Positions 25,210 through 35,494 of a stretch of DNA of 64,000 nt are shown here, in pieces (position 1 is the stretch's first letter; each line of letters begins with the position of its first letter). The stretch spans positions 27,139 to 91,138 of the forward strand of contig JAFZVB010000005.1 in NCBI GenBank assembly GCA_017618055.1. The letters are read 5' to 3'. The stretch comes from Clostridia bacterium (GTDB lineage Bacteria > Bacillota > Clostridia > Christensenellales > CAG-917). The translations under genes and the position numbers were made by a program. The notes below the pieces were generated by a model. It was not told the origin of the DNA. It did not search any database and worked only from the letters and a program-made list of their open reading frames with translations.

Positions 25210-27900
25210 TTATGATCTCAAATCAAAGAAATAATCGAATATTTGGATTTGTCCGTCCAGTTCTTCTGTAAATGTTGGTAGCTTTTTATTCTTATCCTTT
25301 GAGCGTTTTAATAAGGCAGCAAAGACTGCATTATTTGGTTGGAATAAGATTGATACAACTAGCCATATTCCATTATCCTTATTTCCTTTTTTATCTGTTA
25401 TTTTGCCTTGACTTACCTTTTCTAATACCTTCTTTAAAACTGATTCTCTTTTCAATATTTTATTAATTTGCTCACTATAATCATTTCGGATTGATACTAT
25501 ATCTTTTTGTATAACTTCCTTACTATATTCATCCTTTGAATTGCTAAGTTCATGTTGCAAAGAAGAATTTGTTGCCTTAAATGTATTACAAATTTCAACG
25601 ATATCATTTATTTTATTATAATCATTTCTTGTTAATACTTCGTCTGTCCATACAAACAAATCTTCTAATTGTATTTTTGTGGTCATTATTCTTTCGCTAT
25701 TATAATTAACAAATTCATGAATAGCCTTATTGATATAATCCATTGTTGTCTTATGCTCAACATATGGCTTTTTACTATCACCTTTGCCCTTTATATCTTT
25801 AAAGAATTGAGGTTCAGTTTGAAGAATTTCCTCATGATCAATTAGTAATTTTGTAATAATTGATGATGAGTCTATTCCATAGCTTCGCTTTGCCTTATCT
25901 ATTTCCATACCAGATAAAACTGCAAGAATACATATATCGTTATACAATTTTTTTACATCATCGCTATCAAGTGCTTGCCCCGAGTTAACCATATCCCATA
26001 ATTTACTATTTAATCTTTGAGACAAATTAACAATTATTCCAGTATTATCATTTGATAATTTGGTATCAATTACATCTAAAGACTCACCTTTTACTGATAC
26101 TGGTTTTATATGACAATATGGAACTTTAAAGAATTTATATTGCTCTTTTGTTGTTTTTACAATCACAGGATCATTTGTAATCAACATCGCATCGGAATCA
26201 TAATCGCATCCATTCAATCTTTGTTGAATGTTATCTCCTATTGCATTTACACAAACAACATTATCACCCAAAGTAAAGTATTCCCAAATCCCATCTGTTT
26301 TGTAATTATTTGTAACAGAATACAAGTTGCCCATTGTAATGTGTGGAGATCTTGCGCAAACCAATTCCTCTCCATCTTTAAATTTTTCAATTCTAACCTC
26401 TCCAGGCTTTAATTCACTTTTGCCATCAAATTTGCCAACAGTTTGACGAAGCATTTCTGGACCATTCCCAAATAAAGTTGCATTAGTTCCATTAATCAAG
26501 AAGTGCCCTTCATATAATCTATCTTTCATTGCATCAACCAAATCATACATTAAATCACTAAATAATTGTGTATTGGCAAAATCACTATTAACTTTTAATA
26601 GACTAAGAATCGAACCGGCACGGAAAGCAAGACTTTCTTCTTTTGAATCATCCTCGTCAAAAGAAAAATTATCTTTTTCACGATTTGTAAGGTGCTCAAA
26701 ATAATAATTCATTATAGCTGGTTCACTTCTTATCCAACTGATAAATGCTGCGTGTTTCTTTACTAATGTTTCTGCTTCTTCTTTTGTAAAATGCAAAGTA
26801 TTCAGGAATTGATAACTTGTTTGAACCATTCTTCCATCAAAGAACCTTGTTCTCTTATCACATTTAACAATACCAAATGTATTATCAACATATTTAGCCC
26901 ACTTTCTAATATTATCTTCTGTTAATCCACCTTTTAAAAATTTAAGGTATTTCAAACTGTTTGGAGTGGTAACCATAACAATATCTTCTACTTTTGAAGC
27001 TAAAGTCACTCCTCCGAATTCCTTTAGTTGCTCTACTTTAGTAATATTGTTGTCTTTAAACCATTTTTGCAATTTTGTTCTAAATCCACAAGACTTAAAG
27101 AACTTGTTACGCAATAATAACATATGTTTATTGACTAGGTTCTTAGTAAACAAACTCTCGTCCAAAAGAGCTTCACCATCCCATATATCATTTCTAATTT
27201 CTTCCTGTTTTTCAGTAGCGACCAAAGTATTATCTTTTTTTTCTATAGATACTACATTATCTGTAAATTCTATTACTTGATCATTTATAAATAATATGCT
27301 ACTAATTGGTATTTTTATTAATCCATTTATAGAACTAAGTGACAATGATTGATATGCTTCAAATGAAACTATATCTAATTTCTTTGGAGATAATCCACAT
27401 CTGCTCCATTTGTTCATCTTCGCATATAATTTTTTCAATATAAACAAGCACCTACCATCTCTACTATTGCTAGCACTTCTTTTATATCTAACATATTCTT
27501 TACCATTTATTTTAAAACCATCTTCATATAATCTTGTTCTAAGTTTTGCTGTATCTAATATCACATCACCATAAGTAATATTTGTTTTACCATCATCAGT
27601 TTTTTCTTTTGATAAAATTTCTTTATATGTGTACTTAAAAGAAACACTGACTACGGCCAATGTATATTTAAAACCATACTTATCTACTTGATAGAAGTTG
27701 TCCTTTTTTGCATTTTCTGGATTATATATTTTGTGAAGTTGTATCGTATCTAAAGACCAATCCAAAGTATTTCTAAATTTTTTGTAATAGGCTCTTGAAC
27801 CTTTTTTAGGTAGTTTGTATCCTTTTTTAGAATCACTATCCATACCACGACAAATGTCACAAGCTTCTAATGAGAGAATTCTATATTGTTCTAATTCCAT
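25210..27900 (-). CDS. Single-subunit RNA polymerase homologue (cellular RdRP/QDE-1/YonO class)
   Basis: 896 aa. The catalytic motif NGCDYDSDAMLIT has three aspartates at 566, 568 and 570, matching the DbDGD of eukaryotic RNA-dependent RNA polymerases and NADFDGD of RNAP beta-prime (Gly replaced by Ser). In the right order around it: ELVCARSPHITMGNL (512-526), comparable to the V-x-R-x-P-x4-GD block of RdRPs; SNDNTGIIVNLSQ (616-628), comparable to NLG-I-AN-H; and GMEIDKAKRSYG (664-675), comparable to AVDFPKTG. An earlier SFEAYQSLSLSSINGLIKI stretch (179-197) may belong to the first double-psi barrel. I infer a two-barrel RNA polymerase; template type is unknown. Starts 9 bp after the metallophosphoesterase gene. 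Confidence 0.72.
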   Translation of the reverse strand: MELEQYRILSLEACDICRGMDSDSKKGYKLPKKGSRAYYKKFRNTLDWSLDTIQLHKIYNPENAKKDNFYQVDKYGFKYTLAVVSVSFKYTYKEILSKEKTDDGKTNITYGDVILDTAKLRTRLYEDGFKINGKEYVRYKRSASNSRDGRCLFILKKLYAKMNKWSRCGLSPKKLDIVSFEAYQSLSLSSINGLIKIPISSILFINDQVIEFTDNVVSIEKKDNTLVATEKQEEIRNDIWDGEALLDESLFTKNLVNKHMLLLRNKFFKSCGFRTKLQKWFKDNNITKVEQLKEFGGVTLASKVEDIVMVTTPNSLKYLKFLKGGLTEDNIRKWAKYVDNTFGIVKCDKRTRFFDGRMVQTSYQFLNTLHFTKEEAETLVKKHAAFISWIRSEPAIMNYYFEHLTNREKDNFSFDEDDSKEESLAFRAGSILSLLKVNSDFANTQLFSDLMYDLVDAMKDRLYEGHFLINGTNATLFGNGPEMLRQTVGKFDGKSELKPGEVRIEKFKDGEELVCARSPHITMGNLYSVTNNYKTDGIWEYFTLGDNVVCVNAIGDNIQQRLNGCDYDSDAMLITNDPVIVKTTKEQYKFFKVPYCHIKPVSVKGESLDVIDTKLSNDNTGIIVNLSQRLNSKLWDMVNSGQALDSDDVKKLYNDICILAVLSGMEIDKAKRSYGIDSSSIITKLLIDHEEILQTEPQFFKDIKGKGDSKKPYVEHKTTMDYINKAIHEFVNYNSERIMTTKIQLEDLFVWTDEVLTRNDYNKINDIVEICNTFKATNSSLQHELSNSKDEYSKEVIQKDIVSIRNDYSEQINKILKRESVLKKVLEKVSQGKITDKKGNKDNGIWLVVSILFQPNNAVFAALLKRSKDKNKKLPTFTEELDGQIQIFDYFFDLRS

Positions 27901-27909
27901 ATACCACCC

Positions 27910-29523
27910 CTATATCTTATGATATTCTTTTATTTCTCCGAGACTATTTGTAAACATAATCTCTATATCGCCATCTTTAATCTCTATTGCTGTTCCAGTA
28001 AATTGGTATCCAAATAGAGTTTCAAATCTCATATTTTCGTCATTACGTAATGAACCAAGTACAAGTGGGAAACTAGCAATATTTTTACCTTTAACCTTAC
28101 TATCTTGAGCAGTTGCAACTTCACCAGGAGCAAAATACTTGGTTGTATGAGAATGACCACACATCATAAAATCAATATTCATATCTTCTAGATATGTTAA
28201 AATCTCTCTCATTGGCTCCCCACCAAATTTTTCTATAGATATTGGGAATGCCTCATGACATACTGCGATTCTATATTTAATAGAAGGGTCATCAAATAAA
28301 CCACTATCTTTAATAGATTTCACCCACTTTGCCTCGTCCTTTCTATATTGCTCATAGTCTCCAACATCTTTTGCAACTGTTCTTGCATCTTTGTCCAAAT
28401 TTCCTATATCTAACACTATGAATGCTATATCCCCAACCTTAACTGTGTAATAGAATGTATTGTCTCTAGATGCATACCAAATTGGTAAATTAACTAGTTG
28501 AGATCCAACTGCTTCATGGTTTCCTCTGCTAAGTATAACAGGCACAGAGCCATTTGTAATATTTCCAACTAATCTGTACATATTCTTAATCTGCCAATCT
28601 TCAGAAACATCATTGAGATGATCTCCATTTGCAATTAATATATCTAATTTGTCTCCATAATAAGATGCTGCTCTTTGTGGTCCGGTTCTATATAGATGGT
28701 TGTCACTAATATTGTATATTTGTATTCCATCATCAAAGTTTATTGGTCTAAATGTATAGTCTTTAGAAACTGTGGAAGTTCTAATTGGATAATATGCTCT
28801 ATTATGAGAAACACCATAGGAAACAACTTTATAGTTGTTATTGTTATCTAAAATCTCTCTTGGAATAGTTACTTTATGTAATGTAGAACAGTTTAATGCT
28901 CCCGCATATGAATCATAATATTTTTCATCCCCTATCTCAATATATCCTGCTGTTGTTGTAGATGTGCTCCAGCAAATCTGATACTCATCCTCTACCATAT
29001 ACACCGCTGCTTTGGTATCAAAGAAAACAGGTTGCAAGTTGAATACACCAAATACAAATGCACATGCAATAACAAATCCTATAACACTAGCTAGAATCAG
29101 CTTGGTTCTCTTGTCAAAACTCTCCCTTTTAACAAATACAATTAGAGCAATAATTATTAGTATAACCAATAAATATGGGAACATCTCAATTGTAAAATAA
29201 ACCAATTTAGAAAGATATGCCGCTAACATTACAAAAATAAGAATACACCAAATTATTCCTAATGCTGCACTACAAATCTCAACAACAGAATTCTTAAAGA
29301 ATATTCTATTTATTGTAAACAATAAAAATGGAATAAAAACAACTGTTCCAAATAATGCTGGAATGAAATATGCAGTATAGTACATTGGATTGTACAAAGT
29401 ATTCCATAAACTATAAAAGAAAATGATAGGTGCTAATGTTAAAAATAGACATAAAATCCATAACTTATGCCTATTAATAAATACATAGATGTCTCTAATC
29501 TTTTGCTTTACCAATTCTTTCAT
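27910..29523 (-). CDS. Membrane-anchored calcineurin-like metallophosphoesterase
   Basis: 537 aa. The N-terminal ~175 residues contain about five hydrophobic segments. A beta-sandwich region follows (QICWSTSTTTAGYIEIGDEKY), similar to the N-terminal domain of purple acid phosphatases, and then a metallophosphoesterase domain with NISDNHLY, GDHLND, SRGNHEA, AVCHEAF and CGHSHTTKYF, giving most of the two-metal ligands. The usual D-x-H is DNH. The catalytic domain is likely extracytoplasmic. Could hydrolyse phosphomonoesters or diesters; substrate unknown. It is 9 bp upstream of the RNA polymerase-like gene, implying co-expression. The start has only a weak Shine-Dalgarno. Confidence 0.82.
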   Translation of the reverse strand: MKELVKQKIRDIYVFINRHKLWILCLFLTLAPIIFFYSLWNTLYNPMYYTAYFIPALFGTVVFIPFLLFTINRIFFKNSVVEICSAALGIIWCILIFVMLAAYLSKLVYFTIEMFPYLLVILIIIALIVFVKRESFDKRTKLILASVIGFVIACAFVFGVFNLQPVFFDTKAAVYMVEDEYQICWSTSTTTAGYIEIGDEKYYDSYAGALNCSTLHKVTIPREILDNNNNYKVVSYGVSHNRAYYPIRTSTVSKDYTFRPINFDDGIQIYNISDNHLYRTGPQRAASYYGDKLDILIANGDHLNDVSEDWQIKNMYRLVGNITNGSVPVILSRGNHEAVGSQLVNLPIWYASRDNTFYYTVKVGDIAFIVLDIGNLDKDARTVAKDVGDYEQYRKDEAKWVKSIKDSGLFDDPSIKYRIAVCHEAFPISIEKFGGEPMREILTYLEDMNIDFMMCGHSHTTKYFAPGEVATAQDSKVKGKNIASFPLVLGSLRNDENMRFETLFGYQFTGTAIEIKDGDIEIMFTNSLGEIKEYHKI

Positions 29524-29590
29524 TACTAAAAATATATATTTTTAATGCGTAGAATGTCAATACCTAAATTAACTATTCATTTAATTTAAC

Positions 29591-29619
29591 TTGAAAATAA
29601 TATTGCTATACATTATAAT
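29591..29619 (+). promoter_or_regulatory. Promoter of eno
   Basis: TTGAAA (29591-29596), 17 bp, TATAAT (29614-29619); start codon about 40 bp downstream with an AAAGGAG site. Excellent sigma-A match. Confidence 0.85.
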
Positions 29620-29631
29620 TTTAGAAGTTAA

Positions 29632-30960
<1,329 letters not shown>

Positions 30961-30982
30961 TAATCAAGCCTAATAATAACTT

Positions 30983-31012
30983 CCCTTGTCTTTTTGAGGC
31001 AAGGGATTTTTA
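30983..31012 (+). terminator. Terminator of eno
   Basis: CCCTTG (30983-30988) / CAAGGG (31000-31005) with an 11-nt loop, then ATTTTTATTT. Confidence 0.85.
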
Positions 31013-31065
31013 TTTATATGAATATGTTATATAATAGTTGCAAGAAAAACTTTAGGAGAAAACAT

Positions 31066-31578
31066 ATGGACTTCACTACACTTTGCAAAGAAAGATACTC
31101 GGTTAGAAAATTTTCAGACAAACAAATACCAGAAGAAGTATTAAATAAGGTACTTGTAGATGGCAATTTAGCACCTACAGCAAAAAACAATAATCCTGTT
31201 AGATTATTAATATGCAAATCCGAAGAAGCTATTCAAAAAGCAAAAGAATGCTCCCCATGTGTATATGGAGCACCTGCTGTAATTATTGTATGCGTAGATA
31301 AGGATATTTGCTGGAATTCAACAGATGGAAAAAGATCTAGCGATGCAATAGATGCAACACTAGTTGGTTCACAATTAATGCTCTCTGCAACCGAGAACGG
31401 ACTTGGAACCTGCTTTGTTCTTCTCTTTGATCCAGATAAGACTAAAGAGTTATTCTCTCTTCCAGAAAATATTAAACCTATATTCTTCTTACCTATTGGT
31501 TATGCATCTGATGATTGCAAGCCAAATGAAAGACATTTTATTAGAAATAAGGTAGAAGATATTACAACAATTTTATAA
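31066..31578 (+). CDS. Nitroreductase family protein
   Basis: 170-aa FMN-dependent nitroreductase-like protein. MDFTTLCKERYSVRKFSD is the typical FMN-binding N-terminus, LAPTAKNNNPVRL the second FMN block, and LSATENGLGTCFVLLFDP / PIGYASDDCKPNERH the C-terminal signature. The start at 31066 is chosen because GGAG lies 7 nt upstream; an in-frame start at 30994 would run through the eno terminator. Physiological substrate unknown (quinones, flavins or nitro compounds are used by relatives). Confidence 0.9.
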   Translation: MDFTTLCKERYSVRKFSDKQIPEEVLNKVLVDGNLAPTAKNNNPVRLLICKSEEAIQKAKECSPCVYGAPAVIIVCVDKDICWNSTDGKRSSDAIDATLVGSQLMLSATENGLGTCFVLLFDPDKTKELFSLPENIKPIFFLPIGYASDDCKPNERHFIRNKVEDITTIL

Positions 31579-31596
31579 ACCTTTTATATTTAATAT

Positions 31597-31630
31597 AAAA
31601 AGCAGACGTTATTAGCGCCTGCTTTTATTA
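31597..31630. terminator. Bidirectional terminator between nitroreductase and glycosyltransferase-like gene
   Basis: AAAAGCAG (31598-31605) / CTGCTTTT (31619-31626) with a 13-nt loop and A/T runs on both sides; it lies between two convergent genes. Confidence 0.8.
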
Positions 31631-31645
31631 TTTAGTTTAAGTTAA

Positions 31646-33082
31646 TTATTTCTTTAAACCTGCTGCAAGTCTTACACATTCATAAGCACCGTCATAGTAT
31701 CCTGTCTCTTTGAGTTCATCAATTCTATCGCACATATGTGTAAGAATTTCTTTATCTGATAATAATCTATCAAACATTTCGTTAATGGATTCCTTTGTTG
31801 GGCATTCAAATGTGCTGTCACCCTTCTCTCTTCCATTAATTGCACCATATACTTCGTGTCCACCAATGTGTCTCATAAATACCTTTGGAATTGGATAGTA
31901 TGCTAGTTCACTTGGCTTTGTTACTAAAATATCTGTTACAGGCATAAATAAGTTTGTAGAATAAACTGCTTGGAAGATATCATTATTGCAGAATGCGTAA
32001 ATACCATTTACATCTTCGTTTCTAATCTTCTTTGCAAATGCCTTTAATTCATCATACTTATTGAAGAAGTTTGTTGTTTCAAATCCACCTAAAGCTTCAT
32101 TGAGTTTATGATAGATTCCTTCATGATCTCCAAAGTTAATGAAGAGTGCAACCTTACCTTCCTCTACATATGGAATTAAGTGTTTAATCATAGCAACGTA
32201 CATATCAAAACCAGCACCAGCGCCACCAACTGTCATTAAGATTCTAATTGGTTTGCCATTTGCAATACGGTCTCTACGTAGGTCGTTGTCTTCCTTTAAG
32301 TTAACAAGTAATTCATGGTCTACAAAACATCCAACCATCTTTAATTGTTCTTCTGGAATGCCGTTAAGTGGCTTCTTATCAAATCCGTTTAACATCTTAT
32401 ATCCTAAATATGCGAATGGAGTTTGAACTGTATGAATAGCACCCTCAGAAAGATGTAATCCCATTGGCCAGTTATCTGGAATTGCGTTAACAACATTTGT
32501 CATACCTGCATGGATAGCACCTTGAGATGGCCATACGTGTGTTGCAATATATGGAATATCCTTTGGAATATTCTTAAAGATAGGAACTAATAATTCACTA
32601 TTCTTTTGATCTTTTGCATTGTATGAAATCTTTTTGAATCCTTCACTATTTAATGGTTCCCAAACGAGTTTATTAAATAATTTAGATTTTTGGGAAATAC
32701 GAGATGCAAGAGAATATAAATCATTTTGTTCTCTAATCATCTTTGAACCTGTAGCATCAAAAGATGCTAAGTCTAACCAATATGGCTTGAATCCTAATGC
32801 ACGTGCACAAGATGCCATAGCAATAGAAATACGATAGTGACCGAATCCCATACGGATGTTACCAACGATTAATGCCTTTGGATCAAACTCTGCATTGCTC
32901 TCTCCAAATACGATGTTATCTGCACCGATAAAGTCTAGAGTATCAATTGCTTTGAAACCAATTTTATAGTCTGCACTTGAGTCGTCCCCGTACTTTTTGA
33001 TGAATTTTGCCTTGGACTTTTCTGCTGCTTTAATAGTCTTTGCGTCCATTGGGTTGTTAAAAATACTTGAAGTCTTGTCCAT
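31646..33082 (-). CDS. GT-B glycosyltransferase-like protein of unknown specificity
   Basis: 478 aa. Not a named enzyme for me, but the layout resembles MurG/monogalactosyldiacylglycerol synthase-type GT-B proteins: an N-terminal IVGNIRMGFGHYRISIAMAS glycine-rich loop, a mid RILMTVGGAGAGFDMYVAMI strand-loop-helix and the C-terminal DILVTKPSELAYYPIPKVF donor-site-like segment. The start at 33082 has AAGGAG 9 nt upstream, 4 bp after the transporter gene; a start at 33109 would overlap that gene. Coupled to a sugar-type transporter and TetR, so a role in a membrane glycolipid or small sugar conjugate is plausible, but this is inference. Confidence 0.65.
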   Translation of the reverse strand: MDKTSSIFNNPMDAKTIKAAEKSKAKFIKKYGDDSSADYKIGFKAIDTLDFIGADNIVFGESNAEFDPKALIVGNIRMGFGHYRISIAMASCARALGFKPYWLDLASFDATGSKMIREQNDLYSLASRISQKSKLFNKLVWEPLNSEGFKKISYNAKDQKNSELLVPIFKNIPKDIPYIATHVWPSQGAIHAGMTNVVNAIPDNWPMGLHLSEGAIHTVQTPFAYLGYKMLNGFDKKPLNGIPEEQLKMVGCFVDHELLVNLKEDNDLRRDRIANGKPIRILMTVGGAGAGFDMYVAMIKHLIPYVEEGKVALFINFGDHEGIYHKLNEALGGFETTNFFNKYDELKAFAKKIRNEDVNGIYAFCNNDIFQAVYSTNLFMPVTDILVTKPSELAYYPIPKVFMRHIGGHEVYGAINGREKGDSTFECPTKESINEMFDRLLSDKEILTHMCDRIDELKETGYYDGAYECVRLAAGLKK

Positions 33083-33086
33083 AATT

Positions 33087-34709
33087 TTATTCTCCTTTAT
33101 CTTCTTCATTTGTTTCTACGATTGTTTCTTCTTGAGGTTCTTCCTCAACTTCATCTACAGTTTCTTCTGCAGTTTCTTCTCTTTCTTCCATTTCTTTTAC
33201 TTCATCTGCTGTGACTTCTTCATCATTTGCGAGTTTATCGAATTTGGATTCCTTTTCAAGAGCTGCCATAAAGTCTGCGTCTGAATCTTTCGCAATGAGT
33301 TTCATAATCTTCTTTTCTCTATAGAAGAATAAGATAACAGCACCTAATACACAGAATACAATTGCTACGATAGCTACAATACCAAGACCGAGTGGGTTGG
33401 CTGTAATATCATTAGAAGTCTTATCTGCGTTTACTGTACCAATAATTGCGAGTGACGTGAAAGCAAGCATTGCTATAGATTGACCTAATTTCATTGAGAA
33501 TGTACGTGCTGCAAAGAACATACCCTCTCTATTCTCACCTGTTACAACTGCTTCAGCTTCTGCAACGTCTGCAACGATAGATTGTGGGATAATACCAAGT
33601 AGTGCCATTGGGAATGCTGCAATTAAACAGATTGCGAATCCTAGAACATATCCTATTGCTGGGATTGCTGCAATACCTGGAAGGTTTGTTAAACCAGCCA
33701 CTACGTATGCAATTGCTAAACCAAAAAAACCAATAATGACAAGTTTCTTCTTTCCGAACTTCTTAACGAGTTTTGTAACGAATGGATATACAGCTGCACT
33801 TAGAACTGTCATAACACCCATTAATACCATAACCATTAATTCTGGAAGTTGCATTGAAACTTTTACAAAGAATGGTAAACCTGTTTGGAAGAGTGTTAAT
33901 CCGATCCAGTACATGATATCTGAACCAACGAATACTCTGAAGTCCTTATTCTTAAATGTAGATGCAAGAGATTTGAACATATTTGATTTGCTTGGTTCTG
34001 CATCTACGAATTCTTTTTCTTTTAGAAGGAATGTTGGGAGTAACATCATAACCAATGCTATAACTGCAAGGACTATGAAGACTATTCTATAACTCCATGC
34101 AAAGCCCACTGCACCACGAAGGAATCCTGCGAACAAGAATGGTGTGTATGCTAATAGCGTACCAGCAAAGAATGTGAGAGAAATTGCTGTTGAAATTGCC
34201 ATTCTATCTTCTTGTGTCTTACCAAACTCTGAAATAAGAGCATTATATGGTGTACAGTACATTGTCATGAATAAGTAGAATAAGATAACGAATACTGAAA
34301 TCCATGCTACGTTCCATCCGCTAATCTCCTCTATTGGAGCACAGAATAAAAGAACTGTTGTTACTGCAAATGGAATTGCAGAATATTGCATGAAAGGAAT
34401 TCTTCTTCCTCTTCTATTCTTACTTCTATCTGAAAGTGATGCGATTAATGGGTCTGTTACTGCGTCAAATAAACGGCTTATTGCTGTAATTAAACCTAAG
34501 ATTGTTAAGAATCCTGCAATTACTAGACCTGGTTTGATGTATGAAATAGCACCAACTTCGATGTCCCCTTGTGTTGGAAGGTAGAATGTTACTAACCATG
34601 TATTAACAATACCACCTAAAATAGACCAACCAAGTTGTCCTAAAGCAAATATCCAAATCTGCTTCTTACTTAGTCTTTTGCCAACTGGCTTTTCTGCTAC
34701 ATTTTCCAT
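33087..34709 (-). CDS. GPH-family (MFS) cation:sugar symporter-like transporter with acidic tail
   Basis: 540 aa with about twelve transmembrane segments. The family motif LFDAVTDPLIASLSDRSKNRRGRR (first cytoplasmic loop) identifies the glycoside-pentoside-hexuronide symporter group of the major facilitator superfamily; these typically move sugars with Na+ or H+. The C-terminal ~70 residues are a strongly acidic Glu-rich tail, absent in standard members. Middle gene of tetR-transporter-glycosyltransferase. Substrate unknown; related MFS proteins also serve as lipid flippases (MFSD2-like), which would suit the glycosyltransferase partner. Confidence 0.85.
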   Translation of the reverse strand: MENVAEKPVGKRLSKKQIWIFALGQLGWSILGGIVNTWLVTFYLPTQGDIEVGAISYIKPGLVIAGFLTILGLITAISRLFDAVTDPLIASLSDRSKNRRGRRIPFMQYSAIPFAVTTVLLFCAPIEEISGWNVAWISVFVILFYLFMTMYCTPYNALISEFGKTQEDRMAISTAISLTFFAGTLLAYTPFLFAGFLRGAVGFAWSYRIVFIVLAVIALVMMLLPTFLLKEKEFVDAEPSKSNMFKSLASTFKNKDFRVFVGSDIMYWIGLTLFQTGLPFFVKVSMQLPELMVMVLMGVMTVLSAAVYPFVTKLVKKFGKKKLVIIGFFGLAIAYVVAGLTNLPGIAAIPAIGYVLGFAICLIAAFPMALLGIIPQSIVADVAEAEAVVTGENREGMFFAARTFSMKLGQSIAMLAFTSLAIIGTVNADKTSNDITANPLGLGIVAIVAIVFCVLGAVILFFYREKKIMKLIAKDSDADFMAALEKESKFDKLANDEEVTADEVKEMEEREETAEETVDEVEEEPQEETIVETNEEDKGE

Positions 34710-34735
34710 AATTTCCCTTAAATCTCCTTATGGTG

Positions 34736-35332
34736 TTATTCTGTTTTTAATTTGTAAATAATTATATCAATTAACATCTCAACCTCTTGCTTTCCATAAC
34801 TATCTTGCTTTAGAACTACACTATCCATAGTAAGCTTTTTGCAAATACCCATGAGTGCATGAGTGGATGTTAAATAAAATAATTCAATATTATCTATTTT
34901 GTTTATTGTTCCGTCTTTTAATCCTAAATTGTATGCATCTAAATAATCTTGCATATATGGAAGAAGTGTGTCTTCATACTGTTCTAGAGCACCATCTGCT
35001 TGGATAATGGAATCAAATTCAGATATAAATCTGAAATACTCTGGATGTTCTTCATATATCTTTAGGAAATTATTATAAAATGCTTCCATCTTGCTAATAC
35101 CTGTTGTTGCTTTGGATAAATCAAAATACTTTGTATGTATTTGATCTGCCATAGTTTTGGCTGCATATATAACAAGATTTTGCTTTGTGGAGAAATAACG
35201 ATAAATTGTAGCCTCACCTACACCAACCTTTTGAGTAATATCCTTAATTGTAACCTTCTCAATTCCCTCGGATAAGAATAAATCTGAAGCAATAGAAATA
35301 ATATAGTCAATCTTGGCTTGTTTAATACTCAT
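34736..35332 (-). CDS. TetR family transcriptional regulator
   Basis: 198 aa. N-terminal TetR HTH: IISIASDLFLSEGIEKVTIKDITQKVGVGEATIYRYFSTKQNLV is the family signature (about residues 10-55); the ligand-binding C-terminal domain is variable. The start at 35332 is preferred (GGGG 6 nt upstream) over an in-frame start at 35365 that would begin inside the operators. Two 17-bp palindromes just upstream are its probable operators, implying autoregulation and control of the divergent hydrolase gene. Confidence 0.88.
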   Translation of the reverse strand: MSIKQAKIDYIISIASDLFLSEGIEKVTIKDITQKVGVGEATIYRYFSTKQNLVIYAAKTMADQIHTKYFDLSKATTGISKMEAFYNNFLKIYEEHPEYFRFISEFDSIIQADGALEQYEDTLLPYMQDYLDAYNLGLKDGTINKIDNIELFYLTSTHALMGICKKLTMDSVVLKQDSYGKQEVEMLIDIIIYKLKTE

Positions 35333-35347
35333 ATTTCCCCCGAAAAA

Positions 35348-35384
35348 TGATAGTCTAACTCTCAAAATGATAGTTTATCTATCA
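35348..35384. promoter_or_regulatory. Paired TetR operator palindromes
   Basis: TGATAG-TTTAT-CTATCA (35368-35384, perfect) and TGATAG-TCTAA-CTCTCA (35348-35364, one mismatch), offset by 20 bp or about two helical turns, between the tetR start and the promoter of the hydrolase gene. A weaker half-site GATAG follows near 35405. Confidence 0.75.
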
Positions 35385-35431
35385 AAATAATATATTATTT
35401 TAGAGATAGTGTCAATAGCTAATTTTCTATA

Positions 35432-35460
35432 TTGAAGAAAAGTGAGTGCTTTGTTATAAT
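35432..35460 (+). promoter_or_regulatory. Promoter of the alpha/beta hydrolase gene
   Basis: TTGAAG (35432-35437), 17 bp, TATAAT (35455-35460), 35 bp before the start codon at 35495. Confidence 0.75.
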
Positions 35461-35494
35461 AATTGTACAAATATTTTTAAAAAAGAGGTTTTTT

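Noticed and set aside
14000..29600. Prophage or integrative element
   Set aside because: No integrase, structural phage, relaxase or transposase gene, and no flanking direct repeat found by eye.
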